Below, one piece after another: positions 48,455-58,636 of a stretch of DNA of 64,000 nt (its first letter is position 1; every line of letters begins with the position of its first letter). The stretch is from NCBI RefSeq assembly GCF_004363655.1, contig NZ_SNZH01000004.1, forward strand, positions 124,001 to 188,000, read 5' to 3'. A program made the position numbers and the translations under genes. This stretch comes from Tahibacter aquaticus (GTDB lineage: Bacteria > Pseudomonadota > Gammaproteobacteria > Xanthomonadales > Rhodanobacteraceae). The notes under the pieces are model-generated. The model did no database searches, had not been told where the DNA came from, and was given only the letters and a program-made list of their open reading frames with translations.

Positions 48455-48602
48455 GGCAGCGGCGGCAGCGGGTGGAGGCGCATTTTACGTAGGTCGGGGC
48501 AGGCGTAGCGAACCCGCCGGCGACGTCGCAGGCCGCGGCGCGAAAAATCCGGTGGCGATGCGACAGTGCCTGCGGACCCGCCGTCAGCCCTGCTTCGCCG
48601 CG

Positions 48603-49010
48603 CTACAGACTGTCGATGTCGCCCAGGGCCCGGATCAGGCGGCGCGCGCGCTTGTCCGGCTTGGTCGCAGGCTTCTCGTAGCCGGTCGCTTCGTGCCGGC
48701 GCTGCTGCGCGGCGGCCAGGCGCGCCTGAACGCTTTCTTCGCTTTCGCGATACAGCGTCTGCGCCACGCTGGCGGGCCCGCGTTGCTCGGACAGGGCTTG
48801 CACGCTGATCGTATAGCGGTCCTCGCCCCGCAGGATGCGCAGTTCGTCGCCGACACGCACAGCGCGGCTGGCCTTGCAGCCGGCGCCATTCACTTCGACC
48901 TTGCCGCCTTCGATGACTTGCTTGGCCAGGCTGCGCGTCTTGAAGAAACGCGCGGCCCAGAGCCATACATCGAGGCGTACGCTGTCCAGCGGCGCGGAAT
49001 TCTGTTGCAT
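48603..49010 (-). CDS. hslR: S4-domain RNA-binding protein, HslR-like heat-shock protein
   Basis: A 135-residue protein with an S4 RNA-binding fold at residues ~10-70 (VRLDVWLWAARFFKTRSLAK; GGKVEVNGAGCKASRAVRVG) and a basic, helical C-terminus rich in Arg/Lys. HslR (Hsp15) in E. coli rescues stalled 50S subunits carrying peptidyl-tRNA. The start at 49010 lies 10 bases after the end of the upstream gene, so it is co-transcribed with the GT41 protein. Longer in-frame starts overlap that gene and are rejected. Confidence 0.9.
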   Translation of the reverse strand: MQQNSAPLDSVRLDVWLWAARFFKTRSLAKQVIEGGKVEVNGAGCKASRAVRVGDELRILRGEDRYTISVQALSEQRGPASVAQTLYRESEESVQARLAAAQQRRHEATGYEKPATKPDKRARRLIRALGDIDSL

Positions 49011-49020
49011 GCAAAAGCTC

Positions 49021-51138
49021 TCAGCGGTTGCGGCGGCCGAGCAGGTCAGCCAGTGCGTCCAGGCCTGCGCCCGCGTCGAACAGGCGCGGTGCGCGGGCGC
49101 GCAAGGCCTCGCGCAGGTCGCGGTTGGCGGCGGCATCGTCGATCAGCTCCAGCGCACGGGCGATGTAGCCGTCTTCGTTGTCGGCAATGCTGCCGGGCAG
49201 ATCGAGCAGACGCAACATGCCCGCAGTCTGGCGCGAACGCAGGAATTCGCCTTCCCAGGTCACAACGGGCACGCCGACATGGCAGGCGTCCAGGCTGGTC
49301 GCGCCGCCGCAGAACCAGGGCGAATCCAGCACCAGGTCAGCGCGGGCCAGGTCGTCGAGGTAATCGGCGTAACTCGTGCGCGCGCGCATCAGCAGATGCT
49401 GGTCCGGATCGAGTCCGCGGTCGCGGAACGCGCTGCCGATGCGGGCGAGAAAGCGCTGCTCCAGCGGCTGCATGCCGGCCGGACCGGTGTAGAACGCGAT
49501 CTGCGCACCGCTCTCCGCGGCAATACGTGCCAGCGTGGCATCGAAGGCGGGAATCAGTTTGCCCAGGTTCTGCGCACACAGCAGCTGCGGCGCGGCGCCG
49601 GCGCGGCGCGGCTGCCAGGACGCGCGCGCCTGCAGGCGGGGCTGACGCGGCAGGGCGCCCAACCCCGGCAGGCGCAGCAGCGGCTCGCGATAATGACCGT
49701 CGGCGCCAGCGCTTTCGAGCCGTTCCGAACTGAGGAAGCCGCTCAGGCCCGGCAGGCCGCTGCTGACCGGATGGCCGTAGGCCAGGTATTGCCGCGGTGC
49801 CAGCGGCAGCGCAGCCAGCGCGTGCATGTGAGCGTCCATGCCCACGTCGAGCAGCACCACGACGTCGAGCTGGGCGGCACGGATGCGTTGCGCAATCTGC
49901 AGAGGTGCAAACGGCGCGTGCTGGAAAAAATCTACCTGTTGCGCGATCTGTTGCGTCGTCGCATCGACGATGGCGCCGCAATGCCAGGCATGCCGCTCGA
50001 AGCGCTGCGCGTCCAGCTGTTCCAGCCAGCGGCCGAAATAGCGCGTGACCGTGTGCTCGCGCAGTTCCGCGCTGACGAACCCCACGCGCAGACGCTGTGC
50101 TTCGGCGCGTGGCACAGGAGCTTCGCCCAGCGCACCGCCAGCGGCCTGCATCACGCGCTGGACCAGGTCGCCGTAGCGCCGGCCCAGCGCGCAGTTGTCG
50201 CGCGGCTGGTAGTGCAGCGGAAAGGGCAATACGCGACAGATCGCCTCGTAGGCACCATCGATCTGCGCCGGCGTATCGAGGCGCAGTTCCGCATGGATGC
50301 GTTCCAGCTGTGCGGCGAAATCAGCCCGGCTGGCGTCGATTTCGTCGTCGCTCAGCGGCAGTGCCGGCAGCGCCAGCGCCGCGAGCCAGTCCAGCGTGCG
50401 CCGCTGAGGGTCCAGCGTCGCCGCTTGCTGCAAGGTGCGGCGGCCAACAGCGAAGTCGCCGGCGTCAATCTGGGTCTGGCCCAGGTCGGCCATCAGCCCG
50501 GCACGCTCGGGCGTCATCGCCAGCGCGCGCTGCAGCGCCGGCAGCGCGGTGCTCAGATCGCCCAGGTGACGTGCAGCCTTGGCGAAAACGCGCAGGGCAG
50601 CCGCATCGTCGGCCGCCAACAGCAGCGCCGCGCCTGCCAGCGTGCGGGCGCGTGCCGCAGCACCCGACTGCAAGGCAAGTTCGGCTGCGGCGACCTGCAA
50701 GCCCGCGTCAGCCGGATTGAGTTCGATCAGGCGCTGCAGCAAGTCCAGCGCCGCAGCGGGCTGCTCGTTGCGCGCGAGCAGGCCGGCCAGGTTGTGCAGG
50801 CTTTGCGCATGGTTCGGGTCGCCTTCCAGTGTGCGCCGGTACTGCGCGACCGCGGTGGCCAGGTCACCGCCGAGTTCGCACAGATAGGCAAAGTGGAAAC
50901 CGATATTCGTATCCTGCGGCCAGCGCTGTGCCGCCTGCTGCAACAGCTGCCGCGCCAGACCGCCCTGCTCCGCCTGGAAAGCGCTGACAGCGGTCTGCAG
51001 CCACAGGCCGGGCTGCTGTGGCTGCAGCTGCAGGCACTGCTGCAACGGCGGCAGTGCCGCAGCGGCATTGCCGCTTTGCAACGCCGCCTGCGCCTGCGCC
51101 CAGGCGGCCTCGAATGCCGCGCGCGGCGACTCGCTCAT
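49021..51138 (-). CDS. Second TPR/GT41 O-GlcNAc-transferase-like protein
   Basis: A 705-residue paralogue of the 46244-48454 protein with the same design: TPR-like N-terminal ~330 residues and a GT41-like C-terminus (LRVGFVSAELREHTVTRYFG; LDVVVLLDVGMDAHMHAL; YLAYGHPVSSGLPGLSGF; PWFCGGATSLDACHVGVPVV). The start at 51138 (MSESPRAAF) has GGTGG about seven bases upstream. It lies 28 bases after htpG and 10 bases before the HslR-like gene on the same strand. Confidence 0.87.
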   Translation of the reverse strand: MSESPRAAFEAAWAQAQAALQSGNAAAALPPLQQCLQLQPQQPGLWLQTAVSAFQAEQGGLARQLLQQAAQRWPQDTNIGFHFAYLCELGGDLATAVAQYRRTLEGDPNHAQSLHNLAGLLARNEQPAAALDLLQRLIELNPADAGLQVAAAELALQSGAAARARTLAGAALLLAADDAAALRVFAKAARHLGDLSTALPALQRALAMTPERAGLMADLGQTQIDAGDFAVGRRTLQQAATLDPQRRTLDWLAALALPALPLSDDEIDASRADFAAQLERIHAELRLDTPAQIDGAYEAICRVLPFPLHYQPRDNCALGRRYGDLVQRVMQAAGGALGEAPVPRAEAQRLRVGFVSAELREHTVTRYFGRWLEQLDAQRFERHAWHCGAIVDATTQQIAQQVDFFQHAPFAPLQIAQRIRAAQLDVVVLLDVGMDAHMHALAALPLAPRQYLAYGHPVSSGLPGLSGFLSSERLESAGADGHYREPLLRLPGLGALPRQPRLQARASWQPRRAGAAPQLLCAQNLGKLIPAFDATLARIAAESGAQIAFYTGPAGMQPLEQRFLARIGSAFRDRGLDPDQHLLMRARTSYADYLDDLARADLVLDSPWFCGGATSLDACHVGVPVVTWEGEFLRSRQTAGMLRLLDLPGSIADNEDGYIARALELIDDAAANRDLREALRARAPRLFDAGAGLDALADLLGRRNR

Positions 51139-51166
51139 GCGTTCCACCCGCGCCCGGCAGCGCGCA

Positions 51167-53053
51167 TCAGACGCCGGCCAGCAACGCGTTGATGCGGCGG
51201 ACGAAACCGGCCGGATCGTCCAGCTGCGCGCCGTCCATCAGCTGCGCCTGTTCGAACAGCAGCAGGCTGAATTCCGCCGCGCGGGCCGCATCGGCCTCGC
51301 CTTCGATGCGCTTGACCAGCGCATGCTGCGGATTGATTTCAAGGATCGGCTTGCTCGCCGGCATTTCGTGTCCGGCTTCGCGCATCAGGCGCTGCATGTG
51401 CGAGGCCATGTCGTACTCGTCCAGCACCAGGCAGGACGGCGAGTCGGTCAGGCGCTGGCTGACGCGCACGTCGCGCACGCGCTCGCTCAGCAGTTCCTTC
51501 AGCTTGGCCAGTACCGGTTCGGCGGCTTTTTCCGCTTCTTCCCGAGCCTGCTTGTCGCCGCCGTCGCCGAGCTTGTCCAGCTCCAGGTCACCCTTGGCCA
51601 CGTTGCGCAGCTTCTTGCCGGCGTATTCGTGCAGATAGCCCAGCATCCATTCGTCGATGCGGTCGAACATCAGCAACACTTCCACATTGCGCGCACGCAG
51701 GGCTTCGATCTGCGGGCTGCCCTTGGCGGCACCGTAGCCATCGGCGCTGATGTAGTAGATCGCTTCCTGGCCGACCGTCATGCGACCGATATAGTCGTCC
51801 AGCGACACGGTGCGGGCCTGGCCTTCGGACGCGGTCGAGGCAAAGCGCAGCAGCTTGGCAATGCGTTCGCGGTTGGCCGTATCTTCGGCGATGCCTTCCT
51901 TCAGCACGTTGCCGAAGTTGTCGATGAAGGCCTGGAACTTTTCCTTATCGTCGTTGGCCAGCTTTTCCAGCAGATCGAGCGAACGCTTGGTGCAGGCGGC
52001 GCGGATCTGCGCGACGAGACGGTTGTCCTGCAGGATTTCGCGGCTGACGTTGAGCGGCAGGTCGTCGGAATCGACCACGCCGCGCATGAAGCGCAGATAG
52101 GCCGGCAGCAACTGCTCGCTCGCGTCCATGATGAAGACGCGGCGGATATACAGCTTCAGTCCCTTGCGCTCGTCGCGGCCGTTGAACATCGCATCCAGCG
52201 GCGGCTTGGCCGGCAGATACAGCAGCAGCGTATAGCTCTGCGAACCTTCGACGCGGTTGTGCGTCCAGCTCGCTGCGTCATTGAAATCGTGCGACAGGGA
52301 TTTGTAGAAACCCTGGTAGTCCTCGTCCTTGAGTTCGGACTTGGGCCGCGTCCACAGCGCGGCGGCATGATTGACGGTTTCGAATTCGTCGGTGGATTTG
52401 CCGTCCTTCTGCACCGGCAGGCGGATAGGGAAGGCGATGTGGTCGGAATACTTGGAAATCAGGTCGCGCAGTTTCCACGCGCTGAGGAATTCGGTTTCGT
52501 CCTGCTTCAGATGCAGGATGACGCTGCTGCCGCGCGGTGCCTCGATCGCTTCCAGGGTGTATTCGCCGCTGCCGTCGGATTCCCAGCGCACGCCCTCGCC
52601 CGGGGCATTGCCCGCGCGGCGCGTGATCAGGGTGACCTTGTCGGCGACGATGAAGGCGGAATAGAAACCGACACCGAACTGGCCGATCAGCTGGGTGTCC
52701 TTGCGCGCATCGCCGGACAGCGACTCGAGGAACTTGCGCGTGCCGGAGCGGGCGATGGTGCCGATGTTCTCGATCACCTCGTCCTGGCTCATGCCGATGC
52801 CGTTGTCGCGCAGGGTCAGCGTGCGCGCCTCGGCGTCGAAGCTGATGTCGATGCGCAGCTCGGCGTCACCTTCGGTCAGGGCCGGATTCGCCAGCGCTTC
52901 GAAGCGCAGCTTGTCGCAGGCATCGGAGGCATTGGAAATCAGCTCACGCAGGAAGATTTCCTTGTGCGAATACAGCGAATGCGTGACCAGGTGCAGCACC
53001 TGGGCCACTTCGGCTTCGAACTTGCGGGTCTGGGGAGCGGTGGTTTCGGTCAT
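51167..53053 (-). CDS. htpG: Molecular chaperone HtpG (bacterial Hsp90)
   Basis: A 628-residue ATP-dependent chaperone. GHKL ATP-binding motifs are clear: FLRELISNASDACDKLRF, DNGIGMSQDE and IGQFGVGFYSAFIV. The middle domain has the catalytic-Arg region (LNVSREILQDNRLV) and the C-terminus holds the dimerisation helices. The start MTETTAPQTRKF at 53053 is preferred over an upstream ATG at 53068. A terminator at 53177-53203 separates it from the rplS operon, so it has its own promoter. Confidence 0.97.
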   Translation of the reverse strand: MTETTAPQTRKFEAEVAQVLHLVTHSLYSHKEIFLRELISNASDACDKLRFEALANPALTEGDAELRIDISFDAEARTLTLRDNGIGMSQDEVIENIGTIARSGTRKFLESLSGDARKDTQLIGQFGVGFYSAFIVADKVTLITRRAGNAPGEGVRWESDGSGEYTLEAIEAPRGSSVILHLKQDETEFLSAWKLRDLISKYSDHIAFPIRLPVQKDGKSTDEFETVNHAAALWTRPKSELKDEDYQGFYKSLSHDFNDAASWTHNRVEGSQSYTLLLYLPAKPPLDAMFNGRDERKGLKLYIRRVFIMDASEQLLPAYLRFMRGVVDSDDLPLNVSREILQDNRLVAQIRAACTKRSLDLLEKLANDDKEKFQAFIDNFGNVLKEGIAEDTANRERIAKLLRFASTASEGQARTVSLDDYIGRMTVGQEAIYYISADGYGAAKGSPQIEALRARNVEVLLMFDRIDEWMLGYLHEYAGKKLRNVAKGDLELDKLGDGGDKQAREEAEKAAEPVLAKLKELLSERVRDVRVSQRLTDSPSCLVLDEYDMASHMQRLMREAGHEMPASKPILEINPQHALVKRIEGEADAARAAEFSLLLFEQAQLMDGAQLDDPAGFVRRINALLAGV

Positions 53054-53176
53054 GGTCGAAGATCTCAAGTGGTTCGGACGACGCCGCGATGTATAGGGCC
53101 GGGCCGCAGGGTTTCAACAGCCGGCCGGGGATTTACGTTGTGGACTTTCCACCAGCCGGCGAGAAGTCCACAACGC

Positions 53177-53203
53177 AAAAAGCCGCCCAGCGGCGGCTTT
53201 TTG
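53177..53203 (-). terminator. Rho-independent terminator after rplS
   Basis: On the minus strand: AGCCGCC, GCTG loop, GGCGGCT, then TTTTTGCG. It sits 18 bases after the rplS stop and is nearly symmetric, so it may act on both strands. Confidence 0.9.
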
Positions 53204-53220
53204 CGTACGGCAGAGGCGGA

Positions 53221-53592
53221 TTACTCCGACTTGCCGCTGTTGTGCTTGCCCAGGTCTTCCTGGATGCGGGCAGCCTTGCCTTCCAGGCCGCGCAGGTAAT
53301 ACAGCTTGGCGCCGCGCACCTTGCCGCGACGCTTGACCGACACGGAGTCGATCACGGCGCTGTGGGTCTGGAATACGCGCTCGACGCCGGTACCGTGGGA
53401 GATCTTGCGCACGGTGAAGGCCGAGTTCAGGCCGGCGTTCTTCTTGGCGATGCAAACGCCTTCGTACGCCTGCACGCGCTCGCGATTGCCTTCCTTGACC
53501 TTTACGTTGACGACCACCGTGTCGCCGGGGCCGAAATCCGGCAGGGAACGCTTGATCTGGGCGGCTTCGAATTGCTGAAGGAGGTTGCTCAT
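53221..53592 (-). CDS. rplS: 50S ribosomal protein L19
   Basis: A 123-residue ribosomal protein at the 30S-50S interface. Family motifs: [10 protein letters not shown]-like ([19 protein letters not shown]), [36 protein letters not shown] and [11 protein letters not shown]. The start at 53592 has GGTGAG upstream. Last gene of the rpsP-rimM-trmD-rplS operon, 23 bases after trmD, followed by a terminator. Confidence 0.98.
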   Translation of the reverse strand: MSNLLQQFEAAQIKRSLPDFGPGDTVVVNVKVKEGNRERVQAYEGVCIAKKNAGLNSAFTVRKISHGTGVERVFQTHSAVIDSVSVKRRGKVRGAKLYYLRGLEGKAARIQEDLGKHNSGKSE

Positions 53593-53615
53593 AACACTCA
53601 CCAATCTGGTCTGAA

Positions 53616-54425
53616 TTATCTTTCCGGCGCCGTGCCGGCCCTAGGCTCTTGCTGCAGCGGCGCCGTTGCCGGCTCTGCTGCAGCGGCCGCGAGCCACTCG
53701 CGGCGGAATTCTTGCAACAACTCGCGCGACTGCTTGTCGAGCGAGGTACGCGTCAGGAGGTCCGGACGGCGCAACCAGGTGCGACCCAGCGATTGTTTCA
53801 GGCGCCAACGCCGGATCATCGCATGGTTTCCCGATTGCAGCACTTCGGGCACATCGCCCAGTTCGTCCTGCATGGGACGCGCGTAATGCGGGCAATCGAG
53901 CAGGCCGTTCGCGAACGAGTCCTGTTCGGCCGACGCCGCATCATTGAGCGCGCCTTCCTGCAGCCGGCCGACCGCATCGATCAGCACGGCCGCTCCCAAC
54001 TCGCCGCCGGACAGCACGTAGTCGCCGATGGAAATTTCCTCGTCGACCTCATGCGCCAGCAGGCGTTCATCAACCCCTTCGTAGCGGCCGCAGAGCAGGA
54101 TCAACCGCTCCTGCTGCGCCAGCTCGACCACTTTGGCCTGAGTCAGGCGTACGCCCTGGGGACTCAGGTAAATCGTTCTTGCCGTGCCGGCTGCAGCCTG
54201 TCGCGCCGCCGCCAGGGCAGCGCGCAACGGCGCAATCAGCATGACCATGCCCGGACCGCCACCACAGGTGCGTCCGTCCACGGTGCGGTAGTTGTCGCTG
54301 GCGAAATCGCGCGGATTCCAGCTTTCCACCGCCAGCAGGCCGCGTTCCTGGGCTCGCCCGATCACGCCGACCGCCGCACATTGCCGCACAAACTCGGGGA
54401 ACAGCGTGATGACGTCGATGCGCAC
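53616..54425 (-). CDS. trmD: tRNA (guanine-N1)-methyltransferase TrmD
   Basis: A 269-residue SPOUT-class enzyme that makes m1G37 in tRNA using S-adenosylmethionine. The trefoil-knot motifs are visible: [21 protein letters not shown] and [21 protein letters not shown] Pro/Ala-rich C-terminal tail of about 20 residues extends beyond the usual end. It lies 39 bases after rimM and before rplS, the conserved order. Confidence 0.98.
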   Translation of the reverse strand: MRIDVITLFPEFVRQCAAVGVIGRAQERGLLAVESWNPRDFASDNYRTVDGRTCGGGPGMVMLIAPLRAALAAARQAAAGTARTIYLSPQGVRLTQAKVVELAQQERLILLCGRYEGVDERLLAHEVDEEISIGDYVLSGGELGAAVLIDAVGRLQEGALNDAASAEQDSFANGLLDCPHYARPMQDELGDVPEVLQSGNHAMIRRWRLKQSLGRTWLRRPDLLTRTSLDKQSRELLQEFRREWLAAAAAEPATAPLQQEPRAGTAPER

Positions 54426-54464
54426 CGCGCTGTCCTCGCTTAAAGATCCTGCTGCGAAACCTGG

Positions 54465-54980
54465 CTAGAAATCCGGATCCCAGTCGACCACGATGCGGCG
54501 TGCGTCCAGATCCACCTGCTTGACGTATTGCTCAAGCACGAAGGGAACCATGCGCTGCCGCTCGCCGTCCTGCGCAACCAGCACGTCGTTGGCTCCGGTC
54601 GCGAACAGGTGCGAGACCTGCCCCAGCGACTGGCCGTCGACGGTGAAGACATCCATGCCTTCAAGGTCGGCCCAGTAGTACTCGCCCGGCTTGGGCTTGG
54701 GCAAGGCCGAACGCAATACCCAGATTTCCGTTCCGATCAGGCTTGCGGCCTGGTCGCGATCGTCGATGCCGGGCAGCGCGGCAACCATGCCCTTGCCCTG
54801 CTCGCGGCCGCGGCAACCCGCAATTTCCCGTTCGGTCTGCGCAGATTTCAGTATCCAGGGCTGGTACTTGAAGATCTGCATGCGGGGCTCGGTCCAGGAC
54901 TCGAGCTTTATCGCCCCGGCCGTTCCCGAAACCCCGACTATCTTGCCGACCAGAACGCGGCGTTGCTCATCCGCGCTCAT
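54465..54980 (-). CDS. rimM: 16S rRNA processing protein RimM
   Basis: A 171-residue 30S assembly factor that binds S19. The N-terminal RimM barrel starts [20 protein letters not shown]; the C-terminal PRC-like barrel contains [20 protein letters not shown] and ends [11 protein letters not shown]. The start at 54980 is 13 bases after rpsP. Length and order are normal for the operon. Confidence 0.97.
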   Translation of the reverse strand: MSADEQRRVLVGKIVGVSGTAGAIKLESWTEPRMQIFKYQPWILKSAQTEREIAGCRGREQGKGMVAALPGIDDRDQAASLIGTEIWVLRSALPKPKPGEYYWADLEGMDVFTVDGQSLGQVSHLFATGANDVLVAQDGERQRMVPFVLEQYVKQVDLDARRIVVDWDPDF

Positions 54981-54993
54981 TGTCTGCACCGGC

Positions 54994-55257
54994 TCAGGCT
55001 GCTACAGCAGCAACCTGCTTGGATGCCTGCTTGATCAGCGCGCGCACCTTTTCGGTCGGCTGTGCGCCCTTGGCGATCCACTCGTTGGCACGGGTGACGT
55101 TCAGTTCCAGCGGCACTTCCTTGCCGGCGGCGATCGGGTTGAAGAAACCCAGGCGTTCGATGCTGCGGCCATCGCGCGCATAGCGCTCGTCGGCAACCAC
55201 GATGTGATAGAACGGGCGCCCTTTGGCGCCGCCGCGGGACAGGCGAATCTTGACCAT
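54994..55257 (-). CDS. rpsP: 30S ribosomal protein S16
   Basis: An 87-residue ribosomal protein: [20 protein letters not shown], then [15 protein letters not shown] and the C-terminal [16 protein letters not shown]. First gene of the rpsP-rimM-trmD-rplS operon. The longer frame to 55299 is not supported. The promoter should lie in 55258-55425. Confidence 0.98.
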   Translation of the reverse strand: MVKIRLSRGGAKGRPFYHIVVADERYARDGRSIERLGFFNPIAAGKEVPLELNVTRANEWIAKGAQPTEKVRALIKQASKQVAAVAA

Positions 55258-55425
55258 TGCTTGATCTTCTCTATGGAGATGGGCCGGTCGCGGACGCAAC
55301 GAGCCCCGGGAAACGCGGCATTCTAGGGCAAGCGCTGCGGAAATTCAAAGCGCTGCCTGCATCCTGCCGGGGAATTTCGGCCGGGCCGCGCCAAAACTGG
55401 CGAACCCGGCCGTATAAAACACAGT

Positions 55426-56811
55426 TCAGCGCATCGTGCCACCGCCGGGAAAACCACCGCCGCCCATACCCTTCATCGCGTTGGACATGGTGCGCATCAA
55501 GCCCTTGATACCGCCGCCGGCAAGCTTGGACATCATCTTTTCCATCTGCGTATACTGCTTCAGCAAACGATTCACGTCAGCCGGCTGGGTACCGGAGCCA
55601 CGCGCCACGCGCGCCTTGCGCGAACCGTTGAGCAGGTCCGGATGGCGGCGCTCTTTCTTGGTCATCGAGTTGATGATGGCGACCATGCGCAGCACTTCCT
55701 TGTCATTGGCCTTGGCCTTGACGTGCTCGGGCAGGGAATTGACGCTGGGCAGCTTGTCGATCAGCGAGCCGATGCCGCCCATGCTGACCATCTGCTGCAG
55801 CTGGTCGCGCATGTCGTTGAGATCGAAGCGCTTGCCCTTCATGACCTTGTCGGCCAGCTTCTGCGCCTTTTCCTGGTCGACCTTCTGCTCGACCTGCTCC
55901 ACCAGCGACAGCACGTCGCCCATGCCGAGAATGCGCTGGGCCAGGCGGTCGGGATGGAACGGTTCCAGCGCCTCGGTCTTTTCGCCGGCGCCGATGAACT
56001 TGATCGGACGGCCGGTGATGTAGCGCACCGACAAGGCAGCGCCGCCGCGGGCATCGCCGTCGGTCTTGGTCAGGATCACGCCGGACAGCGGCAGCGCCTC
56101 GGCAAAGGCCTTGGCGGTATTGGCTGCATCCTGGCCGGTCATCGCGTCGACCACGAACAGGGTCTCGATCGGATTCAGCGCCGCATGCAGCGCCTTGATC
56201 TCGGCCATCATGGCGGCATCGACATGCAGACGGCCGGCGGTATCGACCAGCAGCACATCGGCGAAATTCTTCTTCGCCGCATCCAGCGCGCTGCGCGCGA
56301 TGGCGACCGGATCCTGCTCGCCACTGCTGGGGTGGAACAGCACCTCGACCTGCTCAGCCAGCACACGCAACTGCTCGATCGCGGCCGGACGATAGACGTC
56401 GCAGCTGACGACCATGACTTTCTTTTTCTTGCGCTCTTTCAGGAAACGCGCGAGCTTGGCCGTGGTCGTGGTCTTGCCGGCGCCTTGCAGGCCGGCCATC
56501 AGCACAACGGCCGGTGGCTGGGCGGCGAGGTTCAGGTCGGTGTTCACCGTACCCATGACGGCCGTCATCTCGTCGCGTACCACGCGCACCAGGGCCTGGC
56601 CCGGGGTGAGGCTTTTCAATACATCCTGGCCGACGGCGCGCACCTTGATGCGCTCGATCAGCGCCTGCACCACCGGCAAGGCCACGTCGGCCTCGAGCAG
56701 GGCAATGCGTACTTCGCGCAGCGACTCGCGGATGTTTTCCTCGGTGAGGCGGGCGCGGCCGCGCAGGCGTTCAATCGTGGACGACAGGCGCTGACTCAGG
56801 GACTCGAACAT
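55426..56811 (-). CDS. ffh: Signal recognition particle protein Ffh
   Basis: A 461-residue SRP GTPase that binds 4.5S RNA and targets membrane proteins to FtsY. N domain: MFESLSQRLSSTIERLRGRA. GTPase motifs: GLQGAGKTTTTAKLA, DTAGRLHVD and TKTDGDARGGAAL. The C-terminal M domain is Met-rich (KQYTQMEKMMSKLAGGGIKG) and ends in Gly/Met repeats. It is divergent from the CcsA-like gene. Confidence 0.98.
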   Translation of the reverse strand: MFESLSQRLSSTIERLRGRARLTEENIRESLREVRIALLEADVALPVVQALIERIKVRAVGQDVLKSLTPGQALVRVVRDEMTAVMGTVNTDLNLAAQPPAVVLMAGLQGAGKTTTTAKLARFLKERKKKKVMVVSCDVYRPAAIEQLRVLAEQVEVLFHPSSGEQDPVAIARSALDAAKKNFADVLLVDTAGRLHVDAAMMAEIKALHAALNPIETLFVVDAMTGQDAANTAKAFAEALPLSGVILTKTDGDARGGAALSVRYITGRPIKFIGAGEKTEALEPFHPDRLAQRILGMGDVLSLVEQVEQKVDQEKAQKLADKVMKGKRFDLNDMRDQLQQMVSMGGIGSLIDKLPSVNSLPEHVKAKANDKEVLRMVAIINSMTKKERRHPDLLNGSRKARVARGSGTQPADVNRLLKQYTQMEKMMSKLAGGGIKGLMRTMSNAMKGMGGGGFPGGGTMR

Positions 56812-57035
56812 GGAGACGCTTCGACGCTGGACAAAAGGGCGGCGATTATAGCAGCGGCGGACTGTCGCCGCTGCGTAGCCACCTAAACCGCCCCAGTGCA
56901 CTTTTCCGGGACGGCGCGAACGCTGGCGGCGCCGCGTGCACCGTTTGACCGGTTTGTTGCATTCGCACGGCAAGGCCCTGGAAAAGTGCGCGCGCAAGGC
57001 CACAGCCCGCCTCCTGCTGTGCCAAACTCGCCGGC

Positions 57036-57836
57036 ATGCTGATTTCCGTCCTGGCCGCGCTGGCGGTCATTGCTTATCTTGCCGCCGCCCTGCTGGTCGC
57101 CCTGCCGGCGCTGAGCGCGAAGACCTTGCCGCGTTCGCTGGGCTTGGTCGTGGCCGGCATCGGCGTGATCGCGCACGCGGCCTATCTGCTTGGCGCTCAT
57201 CGCGGCGGCCTGGATCTGCACTTCTTTGCCGCGTTGTCCTTCGTTTCGGCGCTGATCGCGGCCACCACGCTCGTCGTCAACCTGGTACGGCCGGTCGCAG
57301 CGCTGGGCGTTATTGTGTTCCCGCTCGCCGCCTGCCTGCTGTTCATCGACGCCTGGATCGCGCCACCGACCCAGCCCAACGCGATGGGCTGGCAGATCAA
57401 GCTGCACGTGATAGTCGCCCTGCTCGGCTATGCCGTGCTCAGCGTCTCGGCCGTGCTGGCCCTGCTGCTGCTGGCGCAGGAACGCGCGCTGCGCAACCGC
57501 AATGTCGCCAGTCACTGGCTGCGTGTGCTGCCGCCGCTCACCCTGACCGAAGCACTGATGTTCCGCCTGGTCGGCGCGGGTTTCGTACTGCTGACCGGTA
57601 CCCTGCTCAGTGGCGTGCTGTTCGTGGAAAACCTGTTCGCCCAGCACTTGGTGCACAAGACCTTCCTGTCTATTGTCGCCTGGGTGGTCTTCGGCACTTT
57701 GCTGCTCGGACGCTGGCGCTTCGGCTGGCGCGGCCGCCGTGCGGTACGCCTGCTGCTCAGCGGTATGGGCGTGCTGCTGCTGGCCTTCTTCGGCAGCAAA
57801 TTTGTGCTCGAACTGCTGCTGGCGCGCACGCCGTAG
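57036..57836 (+). CDS. ypjD: CcsA/YpjD-like cytochrome c assembly membrane protein
   Basis: A 266-residue integral membrane protein with about eight hydrophobic helices and the family's heme-handling features: a His in IKLHVIVALLGYAVLSVSAV and a His in HKTFLSIVAWVVFGTLLLGR. Proteins of this type (YpjD/HemX/CcsA) lie next to ffh in many gammaproteobacteria. The exact role of the YpjD branch is not established. The following 57837-58103 holds nothing recognisable. Confidence 0.88.
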   Translation: MLISVLAALAVIAYLAAALLVALPALSAKTLPRSLGLVVAGIGVIAHAAYLLGAHRGGLDLHFFAALSFVSALIAATTLVVNLVRPVAALGVIVFPLAACLLFIDAWIAPPTQPNAMGWQIKLHVIVALLGYAVLSVSAVLALLLLAQERALRNRNVASHWLRVLPPLTLTEALMFRLVGAGFVLLTGTLLSGVLFVENLFAQHLVHKTFLSIVAWVVFGTLLLGRWRFGWRGRRAVRLLLSGMGVLLLAFFGSKFVLELLLARTP

Positions 57837-58103
57837 CGAAGCCACGGGCCGGGCTGCCACAGCCACAGTACGCTTTGCGCGACATCGCAGTGCGCCTGAC
57901 GATGTCGGGTTTCCACGCAACCGATGCGGCGAGCCGATTGTCGGCCCTGCCTTCCGTGCAGAGGCTCACCGCAGCGGCATAGCGACAGGCGTCGCGGTTT
58001 GCGGCGACGCATGACCGAAGACGCTTGCCGGCCGCGCACGCCCAGCGCAGAATCCCGGTCCAGCAGATACTTATGTGATTGACTTGAGGCCATTTCGCAG
58101 CCC

Positions 58104-58472
58104 ATGAAGTCCGATCCAGCCGCCGAACGCCGCCGCTTCCAGCGCTTCAATTTCGAAGGTACGGTGCGCCTGTATTCGGGCACTGCAATGTGGGAAACCA
58201 AGTTGGTCGACGTATCGCTCAAGGGCGTGCTGATCGAGCGCCCAGCCGAGTGGAACGGCAAGATCGGCGGCGGCTACCGCATGGACCTGCGCATCAATAA
58301 CAGCGTGATCATCAGCATGGGGGTGTCCATCGCCCACATCATGCCGCACCGCCTGGGCTGTCGCTGGGAGAAGATCGACCTGGACAGCTTTGCCCAGCTC
58401 AAGCGCCTGATCGAATTGAACCTGGGTGACCCGGCCCTGCTCAATCGCGAGCTGTCGGCTCTGGGCAGCTGA
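58104..58472 (+). CDS. PilZ-domain protein
   Basis: A 122-residue single-domain protein with the c-di-GMP-binding signature: ERRRFQRF (residues ~8-15, RxxxR) and DVSLKGVLIE (D/NxSxxG). It probably acts as a small c-di-GMP receptor or adaptor in motility or surface control. It stands alone between the CcsA-like gene and a GNAT gene. Confidence 0.9.
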   Translation: MKSDPAAERRRFQRFNFEGTVRLYSGTAMWETKLVDVSLKGVLIERPAEWNGKIGGGYRMDLRINNSVIISMGVSIAHIMPHRLGCRWEKIDLDSFAQLKRLIELNLGDPALLNRELSALGS

Positions 58473-58636
58473 GTCCGGCAGGAAATTGCGGAGCCAGACA
58501 CTGCTGTGCGCGAGTATCGAATCATCCACTAGACCAAAGTCGTAAGCAGTCGTCGTCATTGCGGTTTAGATGGCCTGCTCCAGTACCCTGGTGCATGTTG
58601 CAGTGCATGAAAACCGCCGCCAGTGTCACCCTTCCC

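Noticed and set aside
48835-53299. Long plus-strand frames opposite the GT41 protein and htpG (785 and 743 residues)
   Set aside because: They are shadows of real genes with the same cause as above; their sequences are low-complexity Gln/Arg/Ala-rich and match no fold.
55642-56886. 414-residue plus-strand frame opposite ffh
   Set aside because: The ffh gene on the other strand has all GTPase motifs; the antisense product is His/Gln/Leu-rich without domain features.
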